A DNA stretch of 64,000 bases from Plantactinospora endophytica (GTDB taxonomy: Bacteria > Actinomycetota > Actinomycetes > Mycobacteriales > Micromonosporaceae), in NCBI RefSeq assembly GCF_016862915.1, contig NZ_BONW01000004.1, positions 1 to 64,000 of the forward strand, written 5' to 3'. Both the position numbers and the translations under genes were made by a program. The notes below the pieces were generated by a model. It worked only from the letters and a program-made list of their open reading frames with translations, ran no database searches and was not told where the DNA came from. Below, piece by piece: positions 42,071 to 50,582 of the stretch. The first letter of the stretch is position 1, and each line of letters starts with the position of its first letter.

Positions 42071-44244
42071 TCGACAACCCGCCGGAGCCGCTGCGGCGCA
42101 TCCGCGCGCCCCACCTCGTGGCCGACCTGGTGCACTGGGCCCTCTCGGCCTGCTCGCTGGGCCCGGCGGTCCGGGTCGCGGTGTCCGACGTCGGCTACGA
42201 CGACTGCAACATCATGGTCGACACCGGAAGCGGCAGCTATGTCGTCAAGGTGTTCAACTCGACCCGGACCCCGGCCATGTGTGCCCGCTACGTCGAGGTG
42301 GTCCGGCGGGTGCTGGCCGCCGGGGTCGCCCATCCCCGGGTACGCCACGCGGGCGGCTCGCCGCTGCTGCACCACGTACCGTCCGGGAACCGCCTGATGG
42401 TGATGGACCGGGTGGACGGGGTCACCTTCCTGGAGATCGACGCCTATCCGGACGACACCGAGATCGAAACGATCGTCGGCCAGTTGCATTCCATCCACGC
42501 GCTGGACTTCTTCCCGGAGTACGTCCACGACTGGTGGGCGATTCCGCAGATCGGGATCCTCACGGCCGAGATCGCCCCGCTGCTGGAGGAGGAGGATCGG
42601 GCCTACGTCACGGCAGCCGCCCAGGTCTTCCGGGCGCTCCGGGTACACCGGCTGCCGCAGGCGTTCTCGCACGGCGACCTGACCAAGGCGAACGTGATGC
42701 GTACCCGCTCCGGCGGGCTCGCCGTGCTCGACCTCGCGGTCGCCAACCGGTACGCGCGAATCCACGACCTGTCCATGACCGCCGTCAACCTCATGCACAA
42801 CGACCCTCGCCCGCTTCCGGAGCGCGTCAACCTGTTGACCCGGCTCTACCAGCGGCACACCGCCCTCACCGCCGCCGAACTCGACGCCCTGCCCGGCTAC
42901 GTCTTCGCCGCCGCCGCCATGGAACTGCTCGGCGCCGAACGGGAATGGTCGCTCAAGGGCAACCGCAGCCACGAGACCCGGTACCTGCGCGACCTCGGCC
43001 GGGCGATGGTCCGCGCCGCCGCGCCCCGGATCCCGGACCGCCCACGACGGTCGGTCGCCGACCCACCACCAGTCACCGCACCGCGGCCGGCGGCGGCGCA
43101 ACGCCGCCCCGGCGCCCACGCACGTCCCGCCGTTTCCACGGGCCCACGGGACGAGGAAGAGAGGGGTTCCATGACCGCCGCTGTCTCTCCGGTCAATTCC
43201 TGGGACGAGTTCACCCCGCTTCAGGAGATCATCGTCGGGGACGCCACCCACTCCCGCGTCCCCCGGATGACCGATCCGTCAGCCTGGCTGGCCTGTTACC
43301 CCACCATGACCTCCGCCGAACTGAAGCGGATCGAGGCCGGGGAGTTCCCGAAGCAGGTGATCGAGGAGTCCAACGAGGACCTGGCCCAGTTGGCCGAAAC
43401 CCTGCACGGACTGGGCGTCACCACGCACCGTCCGCCGGCCGTGGACCACCGCCGGTCCTTCACCTCGCCGTACTGGGAGGCGGACGGGTACATCTCGTAC
43501 TGTCCCCGCGACATCACCCTCGTCGTGGGCTCCACCATCATCGAGGTGGCCAGCCCGATGCGGTCCCGCTACTTCGAGATCTTCAACCTCCGCCCGCTGT
43601 TCCAGCAGTACCTGCTGGCGGGCGCCTCGTGGATCGCCGCGCCCCGGCCACAACTGCGCGACGAACTGTACGAGTGGGACGAGGAGGGCCGGCCGCTGCT
43701 GGGCGAGGCCGAGCCCGTGTTCGACGCGGCGAACGTGCTCCGGGTCGGCCGGGACCTCTTCTACCAGGTGTCCCGCAGCGGCAACGAGATGGGTCTGCGC
43801 TGGCTCCGGTCCACGCTGCGGATGGTCGACCCCACGCTGCGGGTCCATCCGCTCCGGGACGTCTACGGGTACACCCACATCGACAGCACCATCGCCGTGC
43901 TGCGCCCGGGACTCGTCATGCTCAATCCGGCGCGGATCGCCGAGGACGAGGTGCCGGAGGCGTTCCGTGGCTGGGACGTGGTGTGGTGTCCCGAACCCAG
44001 CCCGACCAGCACCGCACTGCCGTACACCCTGAGCGAGCCCTGGATCTGCATGAACCTGCTGATGGTCAGCCCCGACCTGGCCATCGTCGACGGCGACCAG
44101 CCCGCCCTCGCCAAGGTCCTGGAGAGCAGGGGCATCTCCGTACTGCCGCACAAGCTGCGTCACCAGCGGGTCCTCGGCGGCGGCTTCCACTGCGTCACGC
44201 TCGACATCGCGCGTGACGGTGGCCGCGAAGACTACTTCGGGTAG
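42067..44244 (+). CDS. Fusion of an aminoglycoside-phosphotransferase-like kinase and an amidinotransferase
   Basis: One continuous frame of 725 residues starts at GTG 42067. Residues 1-325 form an APH/CHK-type kinase (YVVKVF Lys, then FSHGDLTKANVMRTRSGGLA with catalytic Asp/Asn and a VLDLAVAN metal site). A 45-residue Pro/Arg/Ala linker leads to a second domain (from about residue 369) of the glycine/inosamine amidinotransferase family: GYTHIDSTIAVLRPG (His/Asp) and the nucleophile Cys in LGGGFHCVTLD. This domain alone would be 357 residues, the normal size. An internal ATG at 43171 with GAGAGGGG upstream could also give the amidinotransferase separately. It should move the amidino group of arginine to an amine. 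Confidence 0.85.
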   Translation: MIDNPPEPLRRIRAPHLVADLVHWALSACSLGPAVRVAVSDVGYDDCNIMVDTGSGSYVVKVFNSTRTPAMCARYVEVVRRVLAAGVAHPRVRHAGGSPLLHHVPSGNRLMVMDRVDGVTFLEIDAYPDDTEIETIVGQLHSIHALDFFPEYVHDWWAIPQIGILTAEIAPLLEEEDRAYVTAAAQVFRALRVHRLPQAFSHGDLTKANVMRTRSGGLAVLDLAVANRYARIHDLSMTAVNLMHNDPRPLPERVNLLTRLYQRHTALTAAELDALPGYVFAAAAMELLGAEREWSLKGNRSHETRYLRDLGRAMVRAAAPRIPDRPRRSVADPPPVTAPRPAAAQRRPGAHARPAVSTGPRDEEERGSMTAAVSPVNSWDEFTPLQEIIVGDATHSRVPRMTDPSAWLACYPTMTSAELKRIEAGEFPKQVIEESNEDLAQLAETLHGLGVTTHRPPAVDHRRSFTSPYWEADGYISYCPRDITLVVGSTIIEVASPMRSRYFEIFNLRPLFQQYLLAGASWIAAPRPQLRDELYEWDEEGRPLLGEAEPVFDAANVLRVGRDLFYQVSRSGNEMGLRWLRSTLRMVDPTLRVHPLRDVYGYTHIDSTIAVLRPGLVMLNPARIAEDEVPEAFRGWDVVWCPEPSPTSTALPYTLSEPWICMNLLMVSPDLAIVDGDQPALAKVLESRGISVLPHKLRHQRVLGGGFHCVTLDIARDGGREDYFG

Positions 44245-44246
44245 CC

Positions 44247-44984
44247 ATGGTGGCCCGCCGGCGCACCGAGGGCCCGGCGCTGCCCGCCTCGCACACGGGG
44301 CGGGTGCCCGGTCCCGTCCGCGAACTCGTCGAACAGCAGTTGCGGTCCGTGGTGCTGAACAGTCCGTTCCCCTGCCTGGGCGCACGGTCGGCGTTCCAGA
44401 ACGACAGCTACCTGTTCAACCTGCTGCCCGACCTGGACGCCCCGGAGACACCCGGGTACGTCATCGAGGACCTGCGGTACTTCGCCCAGGTACGTCTCCG
44501 GATGGCGAACCTGTACACGTACGTCGTCAGTTTCCTGGAGCCCCGGGCGATCGGCGACGAGCCGGAGTGGGACCGTCGGCTGTGGTCCTTCCTGCAACGC
44601 CTGCACGACCTGGACGACGACCCCTGGGACGCGCGGTTCTCGACCGACCCACGGGACGCCGACTTCGCCCTGTCCCTGGCGGGACTCGGCCAACTGGTGG
44701 TCACCCTCTATCCGGGGGCACACCGCTACGCGCGCCGCTTCGCCTGGACCACGCTCGTTTTCAACCCACCGGAGCAGGACCGCGCCAACTTTCCTACCGA
44801 CGAGCAGTTCCTGGGTTTCCAGAACAGGATCAGGGAGCGTGACGCACGCCTCCAGGGTCAGGTGAACCAGTCCCTACCGACCACGCTGGACGACCCGCAG
44901 GCGCCGGGCTTCTCCGGCGCCCCCGTCGCCCCGGACTCCTGGCGCTGCCCGCTCCGCGTCCACCCGCCGAGAAAGGAGCCGTGA
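44247..44984 (+). CDS. YqcI/YcgG-family heme oxygenase-like (GntA-like) protein
   Basis: The 245-residue protein matches YqcI/YcgG proteins: SPFPCLGARSAFQNDSYLFN near residue 40, VIEDLRYFAQ, LWSFLQRLHDLDDDPWD, and a late SLAGLGQLVVTLYPGAHRYARR with FAWTTLVFNP. The characterised member GntA is a heme-dependent N-hydroxylase of a guanidine group in guanitoxin biosynthesis. Its place directly after the amidinotransferase supports N-oxidation of a guanidino substrate, but this is inference. ATG 44247 begins two bases after the previous stop. The family length (about 230-260) fits. Confidence 0.8.
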   Translation: MVARRRTEGPALPASHTGRVPGPVRELVEQQLRSVVLNSPFPCLGARSAFQNDSYLFNLLPDLDAPETPGYVIEDLRYFAQVRLRMANLYTYVVSFLEPRAIGDEPEWDRRLWSFLQRLHDLDDDPWDARFSTDPRDADFALSLAGLGQLVVTLYPGAHRYARRFAWTTLVFNPPEQDRANFPTDEQFLGFQNRIRERDARLQGQVNQSLPTTLDDPQAPGFSGAPVAPDSWRCPLRVHPPRKEP

Positions 44985-46057
44985 TGCCCGCGCAGCTCAC
45001 CGCCGAGCAGACGATCCGCCTCACCCCCGACGAGACGAAAGCGCTGTGGGAGGCGGCCACGGACCTCACCCGATCGGAGGACGTCGCGGCGCTCGACGCC
45101 GACGGGATCACCGAACTCGCCTGCGGCCTGACCGCCGCCGTACCGCCCCGACTGCTGCGCGCACTGCACCGGCACCGCAGTGGCGCCGGCCTGGACGCCC
45201 TGCTCGTGGCGGGTCTGCTGCCGGCCGACCAGGAGTGGGGTCCGACCCCGAGGGGTTCCGCCGAACCCCTCACCGGCCCGGCCCAGGCCGCCGCGTTGTG
45301 TCTGCTGAACGCCGCCCTCCAACTGGGGGAGCCGTTCACCTTCAGCACCTTCTACTCCGGGCGGCTGGTCCAGCACGTCGTCCCGGTGCCCACGATGGAG
45401 CACACCCAGACCAGCGAGAGCAGCAGCGGCATGCTCGACTGGCATGTCGAGGACGGCTTCAGCCCCGACCGGTGCGACCACTTCGCCCTGCTCTGCGTCC
45501 GCGGTGAGACCGCCGCGCACACCCGCTTCACCTCGGCCCGGGACCTCGAACTGCCCGACGAGGTACGCGAGGTGCTGCGCCGACCGACGTTCCTGATGGC
45601 GCCGGACACCGCGCACGAGATGAGTGACCGCCGTCCCGTCGCCACCGCCGTGTTGTGGGGACCGCCGGAGGCACCGGAGATCTGCTACGACGCCCACTAC
45701 CTGACCCCGGCCGAGCAGCAGGGCGGGCACGAGGCCGAGGCGCTGCGGCTGCTCGGCCGGGAACTGGACGTCAAACGGGTCGAACACGCCCTGGCACCGG
45801 GCGAGCTGCTACTGCTCGACAACCGGCGCACCGTACACGCCAGGACGCCGTTCAGTGCCCGGGGTGACGGGACCGACCGCTGGCTGCTCCGTACGATGAT
45901 CTGCTCCTCGTTGCCCCGCTTCCGCGACCACCGCACCCGGATCTGGTCGTCGCCGCACGGCGTCCCGGCGAGCAACGGTCGGTACGCCGCCTCCGGCGCG
46001 CCGGCCCGGGAGGCGTCGGCGCTGGAGGCGTCGACGCGCGAGGGCGGGACACGGTGA
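44984..46057 (+). CDS. 2-Oxoglutarate/Fe(II) oxygenase of the VioC/AsnO type
   Basis: The 357-residue protein belongs to the TauD/clavaminate synthase family: DWHVEDGF gives the HxE metal pair, LLLLDNRRTVHARTPF the distal metal His, and DRWLLRTMI the 2-oxoglutarate Arg. VioC, OrfP and AsnO in this group hydroxylate arginine, its cyclic derivatives or asparagine at C3. Together with the guanidine enzymes beside it, a beta-hydroxylated guanidino amino acid is a plausible product. ATG 44984 has AAGGAG seven bases upstream. Its stop overlaps the sbnA-like start by 4 bases. Confidence 0.88.
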   Translation: MPAQLTAEQTIRLTPDETKALWEAATDLTRSEDVAALDADGITELACGLTAAVPPRLLRALHRHRSGAGLDALLVAGLLPADQEWGPTPRGSAEPLTGPAQAAALCLLNAALQLGEPFTFSTFYSGRLVQHVVPVPTMEHTQTSESSSGMLDWHVEDGFSPDRCDHFALLCVRGETAAHTRFTSARDLELPDEVREVLRRPTFLMAPDTAHEMSDRRPVATAVLWGPPEAPEICYDAHYLTPAEQQGGHEAEALRLLGRELDVKRVEHALAPGELLLLDNRRTVHARTPFSARGDGTDRWLLRTMICSSLPRFRDHRTRIWSSPHGVPASNGRYAASGAPAREASALEASTREGGTR

Positions 46058-47112
46058 AGGGGCGAAATCCCTTCCCGGGTGCCCTCGCGGCCGAGCCGAC
46101 GATCGGCGGCACACCGGTCCGGCGGCTACGGGTTCCGGTCGGCGGGCGCAGCGTGCGACTCTGGCTCAAGCTGGAGGCCGAGAACCCGTTCGGCTCGATC
46201 AAGGCCCGGACCGCCGCCGCGCTGCTGGACGCCTTGGAGGCGACCGACGAACTGCGGCCCGGCAGGCGGGTGGTGGAGTCCACGTCGGGCAACCTCGGCG
46301 TGGCGCTGGCCGGGCTGTGCCGAGCCCGAGGCTACCCGTGCACGCTGGTCGTCGAGCCGAGCACGCCGAGGGCCGCCATCGACCGGATGGTCGACTACGG
46401 CGCCGAGGTGATCACGGCCGGCGAGATCCCGGGCGGTACGACCCTCGACGCGCGGCTGGCGGCGGTACGGGAGATCCTCGACCGGGACGACAACACGGTG
46501 TGGACCAACCAGTACGCGAGCCCGGCCAATCCCCGCGTGCACGAGGCGCACACCGCCGTCGAACTGGTCGAGGCCGCTCCCGACGGCGGGTACGACGCGG
46601 TCGCCGTGGCGGTGTCCACCGGTGGCACCCTGGCCGGGATCGCCACCCACCTCCGCCGCCACTCGCCGGCCACGAAGGTGATCGCGGTCGACGCCGTCGG
46701 CTCCGCCGCGATGGGCGGAACCCCCGGCGACCGCCCCTACAAATTGGCCGGTTTCGGCTCCGGACGGGTCTCCGACTTCGTCAGACGGCAGCACTGGGAC
46801 AGCATCGTCCGGCTCCGGGACGTCGACGCGGCCGCCGCCTGCACCCGCATCCGCTGGCGAACCGGGCTGTTCCTCGGCGGCAGCGGCGGAGCCGCCGTCC
46901 TCGCCGCCGTCGTACGGGCATCGCTCGACCCCGCGCTGCGGGAACTGGCCTGCGTCTGCCCGGACAGCGGCGACAAGTACCCCCGGCTCAACGAGGCCAT
47001 TCCGGCCGACCGGCGAACCGACCCGGCTCCCGGGTTCGAGCCGGCCACCGCCGACGACCCGGTCACGACCGCCCTCGACCTGCTCGACCACATCAGCGCC
47101 GAAGGAGAGTGA
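46054..47112 (+). CDS. sbnA: SbnA-type 2,3-diaminopropionate biosynthesis PLP enzyme
   Basis: The 352-residue fold-type II PLP enzyme is related to cysteine synthase. PLP Lys lies in NPFGSIKARTAAALL, the phosphate or substrate loop is ESTSGNLGVALA, VAVSTGGTLAGIATHL is the second PLP loop, and the late GLFLGGSGGAAVLA is family-typical. SbnA joins O-phosphoserine and glutamate to form N-(1-amino-1-carboxyl-2-ethyl)glutamate. With SbnB next to it, the pair makes L-2,3-diaminopropionate plus 2-oxoglutarate. Start GTG 46054 overlaps the oxygenase stop. The diaminopropionate may be an acceptor of the amidinotransferase. Confidence 0.9.
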   Translation: MKGRNPFPGALAAEPTIGGTPVRRLRVPVGGRSVRLWLKLEAENPFGSIKARTAAALLDALEATDELRPGRRVVESTSGNLGVALAGLCRARGYPCTLVVEPSTPRAAIDRMVDYGAEVITAGEIPGGTTLDARLAAVREILDRDDNTVWTNQYASPANPRVHEAHTAVELVEAAPDGGYDAVAVAVSTGGTLAGIATHLRRHSPATKVIAVDAVGSAAMGGTPGDRPYKLAGFGSGRVSDFVRRQHWDSIVRLRDVDAAAACTRIRWRTGLFLGGSGGAAVLAAVVRASLDPALRELACVCPDSGDKYPRLNEAIPADRRTDPAPGFEPATADDPVTTALDLLDHISAEGE

Positions 47113-47116
47113 GCCC

Positions 47117-48142
47117 GTGGCCGTACCCGTCCCCTCCTCGATCACCTACCTCGGCGGCGCCGACGTCGCGGAACTCTGCGCCGACCTGCCCGTCGTCGAC
47201 CTGGTGCGGGACACCCTGCTGGCCTTCGGGCGCAAGGACGCGGGCATCGCCCCCGAAACGGCCCTGCGTTGGACCACACCCACCGGAGCCTCCGCGCGAA
47301 GCCTCGTCCTGCCGGCGTGGGCCGGCGAGGCGTACGGCTGCAAGCTCATCAACGCCTCGCTCGGCAACCACCGGTACGGGCTGCCCCGCGCCGGGGGCCT
47401 GATCATCCTCGCCGACCCGGAGACCGCGTACCCGATCTGCATCATGGAGGGCGCCCGGATCAGCGCGCTGCGGACCGCCGGGGTGACGCTGGCGGCGGTA
47501 CGGGCCGTACGCCCGCTGGCGGACCTCACCTCGGTGGCGTTCCTCGGCTGCGGTCGCCAGGCCGGGGTGCACCAGGAGTTGCTCACCGCGCACTGCCCCG
47601 CGCTGGCGCGGATCACCCTGTTCGACCAGGACCGGTCACGGGCGGAGCAGACGGCCGCCGCCTGGACCGCCGCCCATCCGGAGGTCACGGTCACGGTGGC
47701 CCCGCAGGCCCGGGACGCCGTCGAACAGGCCCAGCTCACCATCGCGGTGACCACCACGACCGAGCCCTACGTCGAGCTGGACTGGCTCCCCGAGGGCGGT
47801 ACCTTCGTCAACGTCTCCCTGGACGACGCCGCCGAAAGCCTGCTCCTCGGCTGCGACCACCTCTTCGTCGACGACTGGCACCTCGTCGTCGACGACACCC
47901 ACCGCATGTTGGGCGTCCTGGCCCGGGCGGGCCGGGTCGGCGCGCCCGGCACCGCCGCCCCGGTGGGCGGCCGTGCCGTCGACGCCGAGCTTCCCAGCCT
48001 CGTCGCCGGCTGCTACGCCCGCCCGATCACCGCGTCCGAACGGGTGGTGGTCAACCCCTTCGGCATGGGTGTGCACGACATCGTCCTCGCCTCGGCGGTC
48101 TACGCGAAGGCGGCCGGCCGAGGGCTGGCCCTGCCGCGCTGA
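47117..48142 (+). CDS. sbnB: SbnB-type dehydrogenase (ornithine cyclodeaminase fold)
   Basis: The 341-residue protein belongs to the ornithine cyclodeaminase/mu-crystallin family. YGCKLINASLGNHRYGLPRAGG is near the substrate site, MEGARISALRTAGVTLAAVR follows, and VAFLGCGRQAGVHQELL is the NAD-binding loop. SbnB oxidatively cleaves the SbnA product to release L-2,3-diaminopropionate. Start GTG 47117 has GAAGGAG upstream, 4 bases after sbnA. The pair supplies a diamino acid precursor known from viomycin-type antibiotics and siderophores. A 125-base gap separates it from the next gene. Confidence 0.9.
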   Translation: MAVPVPSSITYLGGADVAELCADLPVVDLVRDTLLAFGRKDAGIAPETALRWTTPTGASARSLVLPAWAGEAYGCKLINASLGNHRYGLPRAGGLIILADPETAYPICIMEGARISALRTAGVTLAAVRAVRPLADLTSVAFLGCGRQAGVHQELLTAHCPALARITLFDQDRSRAEQTAAAWTAAHPEVTVTVAPQARDAVEQAQLTIAVTTTTEPYVELDWLPEGGTFVNVSLDDAAESLLLGCDHLFVDDWHLVVDDTHRMLGVLARAGRVGAPGTAAPVGGRAVDAELPSLVAGCYARPITASERVVVNPFGMGVHDIVLASAVYAKAAGRGLALPR

Positions 48143-48267
48143 GCCGGGGCCGTCGGCGGCGGCGACGGCGGCCCGTCGGACGGGCCGCCGGGACGACGCC
48201 CGTGCGGGCCAGGAGGAACTCTCCAGCCGGAACAGTCGGCCTGACCGCAGAAAGTGAGGCGACAACA

Positions 48268-49581
48268 ATGACCCGACAGTTGGACTTCTTCGCCGACGAA
48301 CTGAAGCGGCTCGGTGATCGCCGGCGATCCTTCCTGGAGATCGACCGGCGCGCCGGACAGTTTCCCAGCGCGACGAGCCGGCGAGGCGCCGGCGACGCGG
48401 ACCACGAGATCAGCGTCTGGTGCAGTAACGACTACCTCGGCATGGGACAGCATCCCGTCGTGCTGGAGGCCGTGAAGACGGCGGTCGACGCCGTCGGGGC
48501 GGGCTCCGGCGGCTCCCGCAACATCGGCGGGACGAGCCAGTTCCACGTCCTCCTCGAACAGGAACTCGCGGCGCTGCATCGCAAGGAGGCGGCGTTGCTG
48601 TTCGTCTCGGGCTACGCCGCCAACGACGGCGCGCTGACCGTGCTGACCGGTCGCATGCCCGGGACCCTCGTCTTCTCGGACGAACTCAACCACGCGTCGA
48701 TCATCGACGGGCTTCGACACGGCGGCGCCGAGAAGCGGATCTTCCGGCACAACGACACCGGGCACCTCGCCGAACTCCTCGCCGCCGCCCACCCGGACCG
48801 GCCCAAACTGATCGTCCTGGAGTCCGTCTACTCGATGTCCGGCGACGTGGCACCGCTCGCCGAGGTCTCCGAGCTGGCCGCGCGGTACCGCGCCGTCACC
48901 TTCCTCGACGAGGTGCACGCCGTCGGCCTGTACGGGCCGGAGGGCGCCGGCATCGCCGCCCGGGAGGGCCTCGCCGAGGACTTCACGATCGTGATGGGCA
49001 CCCTGGGGAAGGGGTTCGGTACGGCGGGCGGCTACATCGCCGGTCCCGCCGTACTCGTCGAGGCGGTCCGTGCCTTCTCCCGCCCGTTCATCTTCACCAC
49101 CTCGATGCCGCCCGCCACCGCCGCAGGCGCGCTCGCCGCCGTCCGACACCTGCGGTCCAGCGAGTACGAACGCACCCGGCTCCGGGAGAACACCCAACTC
49201 CTGCACCGGCTGTTGACCGAGCGCGGCATCCCGTTCCTGTCGGCACGCTCGCACATCGTCTCCGTACCGGTCGGCGACGACCTCCTCTGCCGGCGGGCGT
49301 CCGCCCTCCTGCTCCAGGGACACGGCATCTACGTGCAGGCGATCAACCTGCCCAGTGTGCGGCCCGGCGACGAACTGCTCCGCGTCGCCCCCTCGGCCAC
49401 CCACACCACCCACGACGTACGGACGTTCGCCGAGGCGCTCGACGATGTCTGGACGGAGTTGGGGATTCCCCGGTCCGGTTCATCCGCGACCACCGCCCGC
49501 GCCGAGGACGGCCCGACCGGCGGTGCCACCAGGAGCGGATACGGCACACCCCTGCCACTCAACGCGCACGCGGGAGGCTGA
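48268..49581 (+). CDS. 5-Aminolevulinate synthase-like alpha-oxoamine synthase
   Basis: The 437-residue enzyme has the alpha-oxoamine synthase pattern: VWCSNDYLGMGQHPVV, GSGGSRNIGGTSQFHVLLE, LVFSDELNHASIIDG, FLDEVHAVGLYG, and the PLP Lys in VMGTLGKGFGTAGGYI. This matches 5-aminolevulinate synthases used in secondary metabolism, which condense glycine and succinyl-CoA and often feed C5N (aminocyclopentenone) units. The usual partners, an acyl-CoA ligase and amide synthase for C5N, are absent from this window. The ATG at 48268 lies nine bases after a weak GTGAGG. A disordered 40-residue tail extends the usual C-terminus. Confidence 0.92.
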   Translation: MTRQLDFFADELKRLGDRRRSFLEIDRRAGQFPSATSRRGAGDADHEISVWCSNDYLGMGQHPVVLEAVKTAVDAVGAGSGGSRNIGGTSQFHVLLEQELAALHRKEAALLFVSGYAANDGALTVLTGRMPGTLVFSDELNHASIIDGLRHGGAEKRIFRHNDTGHLAELLAAAHPDRPKLIVLESVYSMSGDVAPLAEVSELAARYRAVTFLDEVHAVGLYGPEGAGIAAREGLAEDFTIVMGTLGKGFGTAGGYIAGPAVLVEAVRAFSRPFIFTTSMPPATAAGALAAVRHLRSSEYERTRLRENTQLLHRLLTERGIPFLSARSHIVSVPVGDDLLCRRASALLLQGHGIYVQAINLPSVRPGDELLRVAPSATHTTHDVRTFAEALDDVWTELGIPRSGSSATTARAEDGPTGGATRSGYGTPLPLNAHAGG

Positions 49582-49588
49582 CCACCAG

Positions 49589-50563
49589 ATGAGCACCCGA
49601 ATCCCCGTCTCCGCCGTCCTCGAACCGCACCAGGGCTGGGACTACGAACAGATCCTGTCCTTCGCCCAGGCCGCCGAGAAGGCCGGCTTCGACGGACTGT
49701 TCCTGGCCGACCACTACCTCGCCGAGGGAAACGTCCCCGGTGACCTCGGCCCGTCCGACGCCTGGCTGACCCTGGGCGCGCTCAGCCGGGAGACGTCCCG
49801 GCTGCGCCTCGGCACCATGATGAGTTCGGCCACCTTCCGGCTGCCCGGCCCGCTCGCGGTGTCGGTGGCCCAACTCGACCGGATGAGCGGGGGACGGATC
49901 GAGGTGGGTATCGGCGCGGGCTGGTACGCGGACGAACACCGCAGCCACGGGATCCCCTTCCCCTCGACCGCCGAGCGGTTCGAGCGGCTCGCCGAGCAGA
50001 TCGAGATCATGCGCCTGTTCTGGCGTACCCGCCCGGGGGAGCGCTTCTCGTACCAGGGGGTCCACTATCGCCTTGAGGACTGTCCGGCACTGCCCACGCC
50101 GGTGCAGCCGGGCGGTCCACCGGTGATCGTCGGCGGGCGGGGGCCACGCCGTACCCCGGCCGTCGCCGCGCGCCACGCGGACGAGTTCAACGTGCCGTTC
50201 GCCGGACACGAGCTGGTGACCGCCCAACTGCGCCGCGCCGACCGGGCGTGTACGTCCCTGGGCCGCGATCCGCGCGACCTGCGCAGGTCGACCCTGCTGA
50301 CCGTCTGCTGCGGTTCCACCGAGGCGGAGATGGAACACCGGGAGAGCGGCATGGCACCGTACGCGGGCGCGGGCCGGGGTGTGATCGCGCGCGGCTCACC
50401 GGCTTCCGTCCGCGCCCAACTCGATGCGTACGCCGATCTCGGGCTGCACCGGATCTACCTTCAGTTCCTCGACATCCAGGACACCGACCATCTGGATCTC
50501 GTCGGGTCGGAGGTCGTCGCGGCCATGCGCGCGACCGTCGACCGTCCGGCCCCGTCCACCTGA
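49589..50563 (+). CDS. LLM-class F420-dependent oxidoreductase
   Basis: The 324-residue luciferase-like TIM-barrel protein shows AAEKAGFDGLFLADHYLAEG, LGTMMSSATFRLPGPLA, MSGGRIEVGIGAGWYADEH and PPVIVGGRGPRRTPAVAARH, a pattern of F420-dependent members in actinomycetes. It would reduce or oxidise a C-C, C-N or C-O bond of the product. ATG 49589 follows GGGAGG by eight bases. It is the last plus-strand gene of the first cluster, 20 bases from the converging regulator gene. Confidence 0.88.
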   Translation: MSTRIPVSAVLEPHQGWDYEQILSFAQAAEKAGFDGLFLADHYLAEGNVPGDLGPSDAWLTLGALSRETSRLRLGTMMSSATFRLPGPLAVSVAQLDRMSGGRIEVGIGAGWYADEHRSHGIPFPSTAERFERLAEQIEIMRLFWRTRPGERFSYQGVHYRLEDCPALPTPVQPGGPPVIVGGRGPRRTPAVAARHADEFNVPFAGHELVTAQLRRADRACTSLGRDPRDLRRSTLLTVCCGSTEAEMEHRESGMAPYAGAGRGVIARGSPASVRAQLDAYADLGLHRIYLQFLDIQDTDHLDLVGSEVVAAMRATVDRPAPST

Positions 50564-50582
50564 CCGGTGCCGCCGCAGGTAC

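Noticed and set aside
33606-50563. Lanthipeptide cluster interpretation
   Set aside because: A LanB-like protein is present, but there is no LanC, no Ser/Thr/Cys-rich precursor and no elimination domain, while amino acid ligases and precursor enzymes dominate.
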